12,499 nt of DNA from Candidatus Aerophobota bacterium (GCA_030610725.1 JAUWRE010000009.1:1-12499); one strand, 5' to 3'; numbered from the stretch's first letter, positions 1 to 6,793 are shown. Notes: generated by a model from the letters alone, not told the origin. Translations and numbers: made by a program.

Positions 1-122
1 CAAAAAAGTGAGATGAGCACCTCCTTGTTGCCCGAACTTCCCCTGGGCAAACCATCCAGGGCGACCAGAATAGGGTAGGGGACTTTTCGAAGCAAAGTGA
101 ATATCCGGACGTCGGACACCAT
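1..122 (-). CDS. Possible start of a gene cut by the left edge; unrecognised
   Basis: On the minus strand an ATG at 122-120 opens a frame that stays open for 40 codons to the window edge. The translation contains a protein-like stretch (VPYPILVALDGLPRGSS, then NKEVLIS). The frame is also open upstream to another ATG at 170-168, but that one lies inside the REP-like repeat, so it is a poorer start. I see no ribosome binding site for either start and recognise no family. Only about 40 residues are visible, so chance openness cannot be excluded. The same DNA can form a small hairpin (TTGCCC at 28-33 with GGGCAA at 45-50). Confidence 0.22.
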   Translation of the reverse strand, partial: MVSDVRIFTLLRKVPYPILVALDGLPRGSSGNKEVLISLF

Positions 123-164
123 GCTTAAACCATCATCATTACTGACTTTATGGCTCTCCTTGCT

Positions 165-195
165 CGTCATTGCGAGCTCGGCGAAGCAATCTCGG
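165..195. repeat. REP-like repeat (CGTCATTGCGAG...GAAGCAATCTCG)
   Basis: The unit CGTCATTGCGAGCTCGGCGA continues into AGCAATCTCG, with ATTGC and GCAAT forming inverted arms. This is the widespread CGTCATTGCGAG...GCAATCTC type of intergenic palindromic repeat known from many bacteria (from memory, no search run). A second partial GCAATCTCTC follows at about 219-228. It lies just upstream of the first small-RNA promoter. Confidence 0.6.
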
Positions 196-237
196 TTTTA
201 TCGCTCGGGATAAATGGCGCAATCTCTCTTATTCGAT

Positions 238-265
238 TTGACAAAAGCTCTAAAAGTGCTATAAT
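238..265 (+). promoter_or_regulatory. Consensus sigma-70-type promoter of small RNA copy 1
   Basis: TTGACA (238-243) and TATAAT (260-265) are both perfect hexamers separated by 16 nt. Start of transcription is expected near 272. The same arrangement, with the same spacer length and a partly conserved spacer, precedes copy 2 at 2222-2249. Confidence 0.8.
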
Positions 266-271
266 TCTACA

Positions 272-440
272 TATAACATAAGTGAAGTCGTCCACACAAA
301 AAGATAAGCTAAGAGGGGAGATTATCGGAAACTACAGGGGGGAAAAATCAAAACCTTCCGGCCTAAAGACAGAATCTGTTGCCAAAGCCATACATTCACG
401 AACCCATTCTTTCAAGACCTGAAGAGTGGGTTTTTGTTTT
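272..440 (+). ncRNA. Putative structured small RNA, copy 1 (unknown family)
   Basis: This is a self-contained transcription unit of about 170 nt with a perfect promoter upstream and an intrinsic terminator at its 3' end. It shares with 2256-2425 a core at 340-415 of about 76 nt that differs by only two substitutions and one A inserted in an A-run; the 5' half is also recognisably related. Visible pairing includes a G-run (337-342) with CCTTCC (354-359) around an A-rich loop, a small ACAG-AAT-CTGT hairpin (370-380), and the terminator stem. No gene follows within 570 nt, so it is more likely a standalone RNA than a leader. A GTG-initiated frame (282-422) runs through it, but the A-run indel breaks that frame in copy 2, which argues against protein coding. 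I cannot assign it to a known RNA family. Confidence 0.65.
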
Positions 441-444
441 TTTT
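401..444 (+). terminator. Intrinsic terminator of small RNA copy 1
   Basis: An 11-bp stem, AACCCATTCTT (401-411) with AAGAGTGGGTT (422-432), includes one G·T pair and a 10-nt loop. The T-run TTTTTG then TTTTTTTT follows to 444. This is a strong Rho-independent terminator. Confidence 0.85.
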
Positions 445-1011
445 GGCAGAAGAAGGCAGCGTACCACAAAGAGATCGTAACTTCTGAACCACCTAGACTC
501 GATGTTGGGAAATATGGACAGCAATTCACAATACAGGAGAGAGAATTGGCACAGAACACACACACTGCCACAATACTGAGTCATATCTCTCTTAACCATT
601 AACCATATGAATCTTAGTATCATTCCTGAAATGGTGGGTGTGTTAAGGACTGGTAGGCCTCGTGAGAATTAGTAAATGGGCGCTGTCCCTATTCACTTTC
701 TGGAAAAAAAGAAGATAGATTATCCTTTAAGAACCAGGGGAATAGACGCTACGTTTGGTACTGTCAAAAGTTCTATGATGGATATGAAAGATTGCCTAAT
801 GTTAAGTTTCCTCTAATTGCTTGCTTGTCTGGACTTAGGCTTCCATAGGAGCCCCGTCCACACAGGGAAAAAGGGGGAGGGAAAAGGGGAAAATTATGAA
901 AACCCCGGTATCCCTTAATGTGAAAGGATTTTCTATTTGATTTAGAGTGGAAATAGGCAAAAAAGGTCTTGTACTTTTGACATTACCAAAATAAAAGAAA
1001 GGAGTATTAAC
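445..1011. other. Intergenic stretch with one dispersed repeat and no gene
   Basis: No convincing reading frame is present. The minus-strand frames over 332-623 are reverse readings of the RNA unit and its flank. The stretch holds a GGGCGCTGTCCC repeat (667-696) and a purine-rich tract at about 866-894. A 14-codon ATG frame starts at about 897 after GGGGAAAATT; it is too short to call. I see no clean promoter for the gene at 1012; the only TTGACA (about 977) is too close to the start codon to have a -10 before the ribosome binding site. Confidence 0.5.
667..696 (+). repeat. GGGCGCTGTCCC dispersed repeat, copy 1
   Basis: AATGGGCGCTGTCCCTATT with flanking A/T-rich bases matches 2682-2712 and 4963-4991 in the same orientation, and 4734-4754 inverted. 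Sequences of this kind resemble the ends or REP units handled by IS200/RAYT-type transposases; that link is from memory and untested here. Confidence 0.65.
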
Positions 1012-2124
1012 ATGAAAAAAGCATTTGCTGAGCTACTGAGTATTGCGGTTTTGATTTCAGTATTAACCAGCTCTGTCCAGGCCTGCACGAGTTTTATCAT
1101 CAAGACCAAAGATGGCAGCCCTGTTTACGGGCGCACATTGGAATGGGGCGCTTTCGACACCAAATCTGACCTTGTGCTGGTACCGCGCAAGATTACATTC
1201 ACCTCGGAGTTAGGCGGCGGCAAACAGGGAATGACCTGGAAGAATAAATATGGATACGTTGCCATCAACGCGCTCAAGTTGCCTTATTATTTGGACGGTA
1301 TGAATGAAACTGGCCTGACCATAGGCGCCCTCTACTTATCTGGCTTTGCAAAATATCAACCTTTCAAGGCCGGGGAGGAATCCTCCACAGTGAATAGCAT
1401 AGACTTGATAGTTTATATCCTTGGCCAGTTCAAGGCGGTTGACGAAATCAAGGCCGCGCTGCCAAAAATTCGGGTTGTATATAACGAAGATATTGACAAG
1501 GCCGCCGGTGCACCGATGCCATTGCACTATGTGGTTACAGACAGTGCCGGGAATTCAATGGTGATAGAGTATGTTGATAGTAAGCTGAATATTTACGATA
1601 ACAAGATCGGGGTCATGACCAATTCCCCCACTTATGACTGGCATCTCTTGAATTTACGGAACTATACTCAGCTCACATCATTTGCGCCTGGCCCCGGAGA
1701 TAGAGGGATCGATGGCGTTAATTTTACGCCCTTCGGCGGAGGAGCCGGTATGACGGGCCTTCCCGGCGATTACTCGTCACCCTCTCGTTTCATCCGCGCT
1801 TTCTTTTACACGCAGACATCCCTTCCGCTTGAGGATGTTGATGCGGCTGTAAATCAGGCGTCCCGAATTCTTGATAATTTCGATTATCCCAAAGGCTTTG
1901 AGCGCACAGGAACTCCTGATAAATATAGCCTTGGCTACACACAGTGGAGTATAATTGGTGACATCAAGAACAAACGATACTACTGGTGGACCGAGTGGAA
2001 CCGCCAAATGCAGATGGTCGATCTGAGCAAATTGAACTTTGATGGTGGCAAGGTTATCGCTATTCCACTCGATAGAGTACGGGCAGAGAATATTGATGAT
2101 CGGACTAAGGATTTCTCACAATAA
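1012..2124 (+). CDS. Secreted choloylglycine hydrolase family protein (linear amide C-N hydrolase)
   Basis: An Ntn-hydrolase of the penicillin V acylase / conjugated bile acid hydrolase family (370 aa) that cleaves linear amide bonds such as N-acyl amino acids. Residues 1-24 form a signal peptide (KK, hydrophobic core, then SSVQA) ending exactly before Cys25, the predicted N-terminal nucleophile (CTSF). Other family positions are visible: R41 in GRTLEWG (with E44 where bile salt hydrolases usually have Asp), N98 in DGMNETGL, N204 in MTNSPTYDW, and R259 in SPSRF. The start is fixed by AAAGGAG at 998-1004, 7 nt from the ATG. Length and motifs look intact. It stands alone, bracketed by the two small-RNA units, so context does not identify its substrate. 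Export suggests an extracellular or periplasmic role, for example on N-acyl homoserine lactones, penicillins or conjugated lipids. Family assignment is secure; substrate is unknown. Confidence 0.93.
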   Translation: MKKAFAELLSIAVLISVLTSSVQACTSFIIKTKDGSPVYGRTLEWGAFDTKSDLVLVPRKITFTSELGGGKQGMTWKNKYGYVAINALKLPYYLDGMNETGLTIGALYLSGFAKYQPFKAGEESSTVNSIDLIVYILGQFKAVDEIKAALPKIRVVYNEDIDKAAGAPMPLHYVVTDSAGNSMVIEYVDSKLNIYDNKIGVMTNSPTYDWHLLNLRNYTQLTSFAPGPGDRGIDGVNFTPFGGGAGMTGLPGDYSSPSRFIRAFFYTQTSLPLEDVDAAVNQASRILDNFDYPKGFERTGTPDKYSLGYTQWSIIGDIKNKRYYWWTEWNRQMQMVDLSKLNFDGGKVIAIPLDRVRAENIDDRTKDFSQ

Positions 2125-2221
2125 ATTGTGCATCTTGATGGCTAATTTGATATGACCAGGTCGACTTGTTTAAGATCTAACAATCACATCCAGCCGACAG
2201 CAAAAAGCAGCTATTGGTCAA

Positions 2222-2249
2222 TTGACAAAAACTATAAATTCGCTATAAT
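2222..2249 (+). promoter_or_regulatory. Consensus sigma-70-type promoter of small RNA copy 2
   Basis: TTGACA (2222-2227), a 16-nt spacer and TATAAT (2244-2249) form a perfect match, as in copy 1. It lies about 100 nt after the hydrolase stop codon and reads the same way. Confidence 0.8.
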
Positions 2250-2255
2250 ACTGGT

Positions 2256-2425
2256 ATATAGCATAAGTGAGGTCATCCATACGAGGAGGTAAGCCAAGAG
2301 AAAGATTATTAGAAACGACAAGGAGGGAAAAAATCAAAACCTTCCGGCCTAAAGACAGAATCTGTTGTCAAAGCTATACATTCACGAACCCATTCTTTCA
2401 AAATTGGAGGAATGGGTTTTTGTTT
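2256..2425 (+). ncRNA. Putative structured small RNA, copy 2 (unknown family)
   Basis: Paralogue of the 272-440 unit with the same promoter-core-terminator layout and almost the same length. The core at 2325-2401 matches copy 1 apart from C-to-T changes in TTGCCAAAGCC (here TTGTCAAAGCT) and one extra A. GGAGGG (2322-2327) can pair with CCTTCC (2341-2346), with A replacing one G of copy 1 (A-T instead of G·T), so pairing is kept. A GAGGAGGT at 2283-2290 resembles a ribosome binding site but no start codon follows at a proper distance. The plus-strand frames 2267-2467 and 2365-2643 and the minus-strand frame 2309-2542 overlap the RNA and are not supported as genes. Confidence 0.65.
2387..2425 (+). 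terminator. Intrinsic terminator of small RNA copy 2
   Basis: AACCCATTC (2387-2395) pairs with GAATGGGTT (2410-2418); inner pairs extend the stem towards an AAAATT loop, and TTTTTGTTT follows. The 3' arm differs from copy 1 yet pairing is preserved, which supports selection on the structure. Confidence 0.8.
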
Positions 2426-3098
2426 ATGGTTATTATTTGGAAATTGGAAGAAGGAACGATTTTCTGACTGTTCAATGTTCAAGTACAGGTATACAACTTT
2501 CTTCAAAACTACCGAAAGTACCAGGGCAGAAAAAATGTTCACCTATAGTCCCCGAAGAGAGTCCAGGGTATGAGCTAAGAGGAATGACAGATTCCCCAAA
2601 AGACGACCAAAACGGTGTCTTAATGGCCTCAATGACTGATTAAGCGACAATCAAAAACTTTACCCCATGGGGAGCTTCGTAAGAATCAAAAATGGGCGCT
2701 GTCCCTATTTACCTCAAAGTTTTGCAGGGAAGATTCTTTTCAACGACGTAGGGTGCGAATCAATCTACTTGATCTATCATTTGTGTGGGTGTGACTCTTC
2801 CGACTTCTTCCCCGATTACCTGTCTTCATAGTAACTAAACTACCAGATTTCGTCTGATTCTTTATCTCAGAGCCTGTCGCTTATGCAGAACTCCTGATTC
2901 CTACCTTCGACGAAACATTAAACCAATCCCTAATAGCTGGCAGTCAGCCATAATTACGGGTCCAAAGTTCCTTCCAGGAGAACATCCCAGTTGGTGGATC
3001 CCTTGCTTAGATGATTTTCGCAGCGTTCCGTTCACTGGTTCGGCGAGAATTCGTTGTGACGACTACATAGCTGCCAATCGGTTCTCGTCAACCAGAGT
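2426..3098. other. Intergenic stretch with one dispersed repeat and no gene
   Basis: Apart from the GGGCGCTGTCCC repeat at 2682-2712 I find nothing definite. The plus-strand frame open to 2643 begins inside the RNA unit and has no ribosome binding site of its own. On the minus strand, 2750-3098 has short protein-like pieces interrupted by stops but no recognisable gene remnant. No clear terminator follows the catalase stop at 3099. Confidence 0.45.
2682..2712 (+). repeat. GGGCGCTGTCCC dispersed repeat, copy 2
   Basis: AGAATCAAAAATGGGCGCTG followed by TCCCTATTTAC matches 667-696 and 4963-4991. It lies about 255 nt after the terminator of small RNA copy 2, much as copy 1 lies about 225 nt after the first terminator. 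Confidence 0.65.
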
Positions 3099-4613
3099 TT
3101 ACCCTGAGGTTGCCTTGACCCGTTCCTCCTGTGTCATTCCAACGAGACGTCTGATCTCTTTCAGATCGAGATTGAGGCCCTGAGCCACACGGCTACCGTA
3201 TTCAGGGTCCACCTTGTAGAAGAGCGCTGTTTGACGAAGTTGGATACGCTTTTTCGCACCGCCCAAGTGATCAACGATGTTGCCGATGAGATGAGTCCGA
3301 TCCTGCTCACTCATCACCCTACGGTATAGCTCCCCAGGTTGGACGAAATCGTCATTCGGATGAGAGTAGGGGTGACGTCCGGTTTTCCCGGAGACCTTAA
3401 GTGCTGGATAGGCTGCCTCGGGATAAGGACTCGGACCGCCAAAGCTATTAGGATAGTAGTTTGGACCAGCTCCGGCATTATCGTCACAGCGCATCAATCC
3501 ATCACGCTGATAGTTGTTTGACTTAGCCGCCTTTGCTGAGTTTACAAGAAGCAGGTGGTAGTTGGGTCCTAGGCGGTGTCGATGTGTATCGGGATAGCTG
3601 AAGATACGTCCTTGCAGCATCCTATCCGGCGAAGGAGCTATCCCAGGCACAAGGTTCCCCGGTGAAAAAGCAGCTTGTTCCACCTCGGCAAAGTAGTTCT
3701 CGGAGTTGCGGTTCAGCACCATACGACCAACTGGTCTGAGGGATGCATCACCGTGCAGCCAGACTTTGGTAACATCGAAAGAGTTAAAGCGGTATTTCTC
3801 AACCTCTTCTGGAGTCATAATCTGTACGTAGACCTTCCAGGCTGGGAAATCGCCGCTTTCAATAGCTTGGTACAAGTCCCGAGTAGCATGGTCAGCATCT
3901 TGCCCACACATATGACGAGCTTCCTCGCGATTGAGGTTTTGAATCCCTTGCTCAGTTTCGAAGTGTATCTTTACCCAGGAACGCTCACCTTTTCCATTGT
4001 ACCACATGAACGTATGTCCGCTGTAGCCGTTCATGTAGCGGTAGCTCTTCGGTGTACCCCGGTCAGAGAATAGTATGGTCACCTGATGAATCGACTCTGG
4101 GGTGAGAGAGAGGAAATCCCAGAACATATCTGGGTCCTTGAGGTTAGTAGCCGGGTTACGCTTCTGGGTATGGATAAAGTCAGGAAACTTCAGCGGGTCT
4201 CGGATGAAGAAGACCGGAGTGTTATTCCCTACGAAATCGTAGTTTCCCTCCTCTGTGTAGAACTTGACGGCGAAACCCCGCGGATCGCGCTCGGCATCGG
4301 CTGATCCCTTCTCCCCTCCCACAGTGGAGAAACGTGCGAAGACCTCGGTACGCTTACCCACTTTAGAGAGGAACTTAGCCTTGGTATAATCTCTCACATC
4401 ATGGGTAACCTCGAAAAAACCCCCAGCTCCTGCTCCCTTGGCATGTACAACACGTTCGGGAATGCGTTCGCGGTCAAAGTGAGCTAGCTTTTCCACAAGA
4501 TGCGTATCCTGGAGCATTGCCGGTCCTGAACCCCCAGCGGTCATTGTGTTCTGATCGTCGTCAATAGGTGGGCCAAAATTGCCGGTGAGAATCTTCTTCT
4601 TTTTTTCCTGCAT
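3099..4613 (-). CDS. katA: Monofunctional haem catalase
   Basis: Catalase (504 aa) that dismutates hydrogen peroxide to water and oxygen in the cytoplasm. The length fits the small-subunit class. The active-site block [15 protein letters not shown] places the distal catalytic His at residue 57; the distal Asn lies in [12 protein letters not shown] (residues 130-131); and the haem-ligand block [14 protein letters not shown] gives the proximal Tyr340 with Arg336. No signal peptide is present. The start is set by AAGGAGGT (4626-4619 on the minus strand), 5 nt from the ATG. It is monocistronic, with its own promoter at 4701-4673. No clear PerR- or OxyR-type operator is visible. In an otherwise anaerobe-like gene set it would serve oxygen defence. 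The gene symbol follows family custom and is not proof of orthology. Confidence 0.97.
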   Translation of the reverse strand: MQEKKKKILTGNFGPPIDDDQNTMTAGGSGPAMLQDTHLVEKLAHFDRERIPERVVHAKGAGAGGFFEVTHDVRDYTKAKFLSKVGKRTEVFARFSTVGGEKGSADAERDPRGFAVKFYTEEGNYDFVGNNTPVFFIRDPLKFPDFIHTQKRNPATNLKDPDMFWDFLSLTPESIHQVTILFSDRGTPKSYRYMNGYSGHTFMWYNGKGERSWVKIHFETEQGIQNLNREEARHMCGQDADHATRDLYQAIESGDFPAWKVYVQIMTPEEVEKYRFNSFDVTKVWLHGDASLRPVGRMVLNRNSENYFAEVEQAAFSPGNLVPGIAPSPDRMLQGRIFSYPDTHRHRLGPNYHLLLVNSAKAAKSNNYQRDGLMRCDDNAGAGPNYYPNSFGGPSPYPEAAYPALKVSGKTGRHPYSHPNDDFVQPGELYRRVMSEQDRTHLIGNIVDHLGGAKKRIQLRQTALFYKVDPEYGSRVAQGLNLDLKEIRRLVGMTQEERVKATSG

Positions 4614-4672
4614 AATTGACCTCCTTTATGAAAAATTGTTTTAACCTATTACCCTTACTGGATGCTGATTAA

Positions 4673-4701
4673 ATTGTACACGAAACACAAGGCATCGTCA
4701 A
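4673..4701 (-). promoter_or_regulatory. Promoter of the catalase gene
   Basis: On the minus strand TTGACG (4701-4696), a 17-nt spacer and TACAAT (4678-4673) match the sigma-70 consensus at 5/6 in each box. Transcription should begin near 4666, giving a leader of about 50 nt. The -35 box abuts a cluster of AAAATAGGGA-like repeats (4701-4736). Confidence 0.75.
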
Positions 4702-4733
4702 AAAATAGGGATGACGAAAAATAGGACAAAACA

Positions 4734-4987
4734 GGGACAGCGACCATTATTATTGACAGATTGAGTCGCTATATGTAAGCTTTTGGCATGCCACGCATAT
4801 TAAGAGTTGTAGCAATAGGTTTTCCTCATCATCCTACTTAAAGGGGAAATTATCAGCAATGTGTTTCTGAAGACAAAGATGGTTTAAGGCAACCTCTGGA
4901 TTGTCCTGGAGATTACACTTGAAGAGACTTTTTTAAGATACAGGTACATTGTCCCACAAGTAAGAATCAATAAATGGGCGCTGTACC
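4734..4987. mobile_element. MITE-like element with inverted GGGACAGCG ends
   Basis: The left end GGGACAGCGACCATTATTAT (4734-4753) is a near-inverted copy of the right end AATAAATGGGCGCTGTACC (4969-4987). The roughly 210 nt between them has no gene. Related single ends occur at 667-696 and 2682-2712. The inverted arrangement and lack of coding capacity suggest a non-autonomous transposable element or a paired REP. I could not define target-site duplications. Confidence 0.45.
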
Positions 4988-5049
4988 TATATAATCTTAA
5001 TTGAATAAGGTTGGGGTATTACGGAAAGGCAGCTCATAGCATAAGTATT

Positions 5050-5361
5050 CTAAGCGACTTTTATTAAATCCTTGGTTTCTTGTACCTGTGCCAATGTTTT
5101 TCTTATAGATTCTTTTCTTTGCTGTGTTCCTTCTGTTATTCTCCGATGAACGGTTTCTTGTATTTTGAGTACTATTTCTTTAATATCCCTCTTTCGTGGT
5201 TGGATTACCCTAAAACCGGTAGGTTGGTTAGTAAACATTCCCAACTCAAGAAGTAAAAAGTTACTTAAAGGATCACAATAGGAAGGTTCGCCGGTCCCAA
5301 ACGAAACATACAAAACATCTGCCTCGTCATCATAATTTAGTTTTGGTTTTGGTGTGGCCAT
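5050..5361 (-). CDS. DUF2283 protein, probable antitoxin-like partner
   Basis: A 103-aa protein. Residues 8-58 (LNYDDEADVLYVSFG, CDPLSNFLLLEL, PTGFRVIQPRKR) match the DUF2283 pattern, a small family common beside toxin-like genes. Residues 60-103 form a charged, probably helical tail (EIVLKIQETVHRR, then ESIRKTLAQVQETKD). The start ATG lies 25 nt inside the preceding gene and has its own AGGAGGT (5376-5370), 8 nt away, so the two products are translated separately but in step. It is the second gene of a two-gene operon. Family assignment is good; the antitoxin role is inferred from gene order and overlap. Confidence 0.8.
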   Translation of the reverse strand: MATPKPKLNYDDEADVLYVSFGTGEPSYCDPLSNFLLLELGMFTNQPTGFRVIQPRKRDIKEIVLKIQETVHRRITEGTQQRKESIRKTLAQVQETKDLIKVA

Positions 5362-5717
5362 ACTTGTTTACCTCCTAGTATTTTTGAACAAGGATACATA
5401 GTAATAATAAATAGCCGGTTTTTGTCGACAAGAACAGTAAAATAGCGAAATCTTCTTACATTCACGGTGGTAATATCTGGCTTTAGGTAGTATTTTTGAG
5501 TCTTTTTAACATAAAAATAGACATTGGGATCTTCGTTATCTTCTTTAATATAATCGGGATTCTGGAGGGTTTCTTTAAGAAGCTGTTCATTATGTTTGAC
5601 GTGTTCTCTCTCTCTTTCTTCAGTGACGTGCTTGAAAGTTTTCTTGGTAAGAGCCACGTAGCCAAGCTTTTTAGCTTTTAGTTTAAGAAAAGTTACCTTA
5701 GAGAAGTCAATGGTCAT
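5337..5717 (-). CDS. Putative nuclease-fold toxin-like protein paired with DUF2283
   Basis: A 126-aa basic protein upstream of and overlapping the DUF2283 gene. The pattern is a His in FKHVTEERERE near residue 30, a helix with LLKETLQNPDYIKED, then strand pairs ending in FRYFTVLVDKN, LFIITMYP and GGKQVW. It resembles the small phage-Barnase/EndoU/ColicinE5-RelE-like (PBECR) or DUF4258-type folds seen next to DUF2283 genes. I give this from pattern memory only; catalytic residues cannot be confirmed, and a nuclease activity is an inference. The ATG at 5717 has only a weak GAGAG upstream, as is common for the limiting partner of a toxin-antitoxin pair. Two promoters and a palindrome precede it. 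Confidence 0.7.
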   Translation of the reverse strand: MTIDFSKVTFLKLKAKKLGYVALTKKTFKHVTEEREREHVKHNEQLLKETLQNPDYIKEDNEDPNVYFYVKKTQKYYLKPDITTVNVRRFRYFTVLVDKNRLFIITMYPCSKILGGKQVWPHQNQN

Positions 5718-5726
5718 TGACGAGAC

Positions 5727-5741
5727 TCTCTATTTAAGAGA
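5727..5741. promoter_or_regulatory. Palindrome at the transcription start of the DUF2283 pair (possible operator)
   Basis: TCTCTATTTAAGAGA is a perfect inverted repeat with 5-bp arms and a 5-nt centre. It covers the predicted start site of the proximal promoter, the usual place for autoregulation by a toxin-antitoxin complex. Binding is inferred only. Confidence 0.45.
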
Positions 5742-5747
5742 AATGTG

Positions 5748-5776
5748 AGTATAGGAAGCAACGATTCTCTTGTCAA
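5748..5776 (-). promoter_or_regulatory. Proximal promoter of the DUF2283 pair
   Basis: Minus strand TTGACA (5776-5771), 17-nt spacer, TATACT (5753-5748). The expected start is near 5741, about 24 nt before the ATG. Confidence 0.75.
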
Positions 5777-5847
5777 CTAATTATTTGTGTTTTTATTATC
5801 CAAAAGCCATTTCGTAAGTTCAATAATTGAAATTATGATTTGAGTAT

Positions 5848-5875
5848 ATTATAGTAAAGCCTAAAGCTTTGTCAA
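5848..5875 (-). promoter_or_regulatory. Distal promoter of the DUF2283 pair
   Basis: Minus strand TTGACA (5875-5870), 16-nt spacer, TATAAT (5853-5848), both hexamers perfect. It would give a leader of about 125 nt before the ATG at 5717. Confidence 0.65.
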
Positions 5876-5944
5876 TAGTTCCACGCTTTTTGTCAATGCA
5901 AAGTAATTATGTCACCCTTTCTGCAAAATGAAAATGTGGTGCCC

Positions 5945-6223
5945 CTACCAGAAAAGCTTCTTTTTGAGAAGGAGCGTATCTTTTCTCTTCTTGAGGAACA
6001 ATAGGTTTGAAGGGAAGCGCCTGTCCCCATAACTGATCCCAAGAAAAAGACCAGAGAGAATTCCGCACAAGAGTTCATGTGGAGCCCAGTGGGGTCTGAG
6101 GCTGCTTGCTCCGATAGCAAATCCCATAGCAGATTGGTGAATTAATAAGTACATCCCAATATGCCAAATGGCCACTGCGTCGACGTATTTCAATATAACC
6201 ATGTTATGCTCGCAACTCAACAT
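5945..6223 (-). CDS. Possible small membrane protein or gene remnant
   Basis: A 92-residue frame with two hydrophobic stretches, about residues 13-38 (VDAVAIWHIGMYLLIH, then AMGFAIGAS) and 51-65 (LLCGILSGLFLGISY). They are joined by RPHWAPHE and followed by a strongly basic tail rich in KKR and KKK. No ribosome binding site precedes the ATG, and I recognise no family. The upstream repeat at 6348-6386 carries TTGATA but no good -10. It may be a real two-helix protein or the decayed end of a larger membrane protein. Confidence 0.3.
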   Translation of the reverse strand: MLSCEHNMVILKYVDAVAIWHIGMYLLIHQSAMGFAIGASSLRPHWAPHELLCGILSGLFLGISYGDRRFPSNLLFLKKRKDTLLLKKKLFW

Positions 6224-6347
6224 ACGAGTTTGAGCTAGTAAAATCCTTAGCCAGAGGGTAATTCAAGGACTTTGGAGACCGCACCATTTACTAGGTCATA
6301 TTTACGGTTAAGGTCGGACACTCCCTCAATTTTTTCTTCCCACACAG

Positions 6348-6386
6348 CCAAATCTCAGCATTTATCAATCTGGGTTTTTTGGAAGG
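6348..6386 (+). repeat. Dispersed 40-bp repeat, copy A
   Basis: CCAAATCTCAGCATTTATCA followed by ATCTGGGTTTTTTGGAAGG. It aligns with copies B-E (consensus CCCAAATCTCAGC, CTTGTCAA, TCTGG, TTTTGGGGA). In this copy the embedded TTGACA (minus strand) is TTGATA and the -10 position is GTGTGG, so it is a poor promoter. Confidence 0.7.
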
Positions 6387-6409
6387 ATGGCATAGCAGGA
6401 GGTCTGTTT

Positions 6410-6437
6410 TTGACGGGACGCTCTTTTCAGCTAGGAT
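6410..6437 (+). promoter_or_regulatory. Promoter of the ABM monooxygenase gene
   Basis: TTGACG (6410-6415), 16-nt spacer, TAGGAT (6432-6437). The expected start is near 6444, with a leader of about 40 nt. Confidence 0.55.
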
Positions 6438-6445
6438 AAGAACCA

Positions 6446-6460
6446 GTTCTTCATAAGAAC
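6446..6460. promoter_or_regulatory. Palindrome GTTCTTCATAAGAAC at the start site
   Basis: A perfect inverted repeat with 6-bp arms and a 3-nt centre, just downstream of the predicted start of transcription and 10 nt before the ribosome binding site of the ABM gene. It could be a repressor site; a leader hairpin is the alternative. Confidence 0.4.
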
Positions 6461-6484
6461 AAACCAAAAAGGAGGATATGTTCG

Positions 6485-6793
6485 ATGATAGTTACGACTG
6501 TCACTGTCTATGTCAAGCCTGAGAACATTAACGATTTCATTGAAGCAAGCACAGAGAATCACGAAGCTTCAATTGAAGAACCCGGTAACGTGAGATTTGA
6601 CGTACTTCAATCAATGACCGATCCAACAAGATTCTTACTTTACGAAGCTTATCAATGTGAAGAAGAAACAGCAGCACACAAAAAAACAGAGCATTATCTG
6701 AAATGGAGGAGAAAAGTTGATAGCTGGATGGCAAAAGCACGCGAAGGTGTCTCCCATCGGGTGATTTGTCCCAGGGATAGAAGTAAATGGTGA
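6485..6793 (+). CDS. Putative quinol monooxygenase (ABM / YgiN-like)
   Basis: A 102-aa single-domain protein of the antibiotic biosynthesis monooxygenase (ABM) ferredoxin-like fold. It has the family's usual order: MIVTTVTVYVKPENINDFIE at the start (first strand and helix), NHEASIEEPGNVRFDVLQS, a strand RFLLYEAYQ, and the helix AHKKTEHYLKWR. ABM proteins are small cofactor-free oxygenases or isomerases acting on quinols and similar compounds, or in some cases LsrG-like autoinducer enzymes; the substrate here is unknown. GGAGG (6471-6475) lies 9 nt before the chosen ATG. An earlier ATG at 6478 is too close to it and hits a stop after 14 codons. The gene is monocistronic, with its own promoter and palindrome. 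Family assignment is firm, function generic. Confidence 0.9.
   Translation: MIVTTVTVYVKPENINDFIEASTENHEASIEEPGNVRFDVLQSMTDPTRFLLYEAYQCEEETAAHKKTEHYLKWRRKVDSWMAKAREGVSHRVICPRDRSKW

Noticed and set aside
340..400. Resemblance of CAAAACCTTCCGGCCTAAAG to part of the c-di-GMP-I (GEMM) riboswitch
   Set aside because: Only a short phrase matches from memory; the GNRA-capped hairpin and the 3' GGTTGCCGA-type element are missing, and no regulated gene follows the terminator closely.
282..422. GTG-initiated 46-codon frame through small RNA copy 1 with a protein-like translation
   Set aside because: The one-base A-run difference shifts the frame in copy 2 while the nucleotide core and terminator pairing stay conserved, and neither copy has a well-placed ribosome binding site before the GTG.
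332..623. Minus-strand frames over the RNA units (also 2309-2542) sharing a similar peptide
   Set aside because: The shared peptide is only the reverse reading of the conserved RNA core; no start signals are present.
2365..2643. 92-aa plus-strand frame after small RNA copy 2
   Set aside because: It begins inside the RNA core, runs through the terminator, has no ribosome binding site and gives no recognisable protein.
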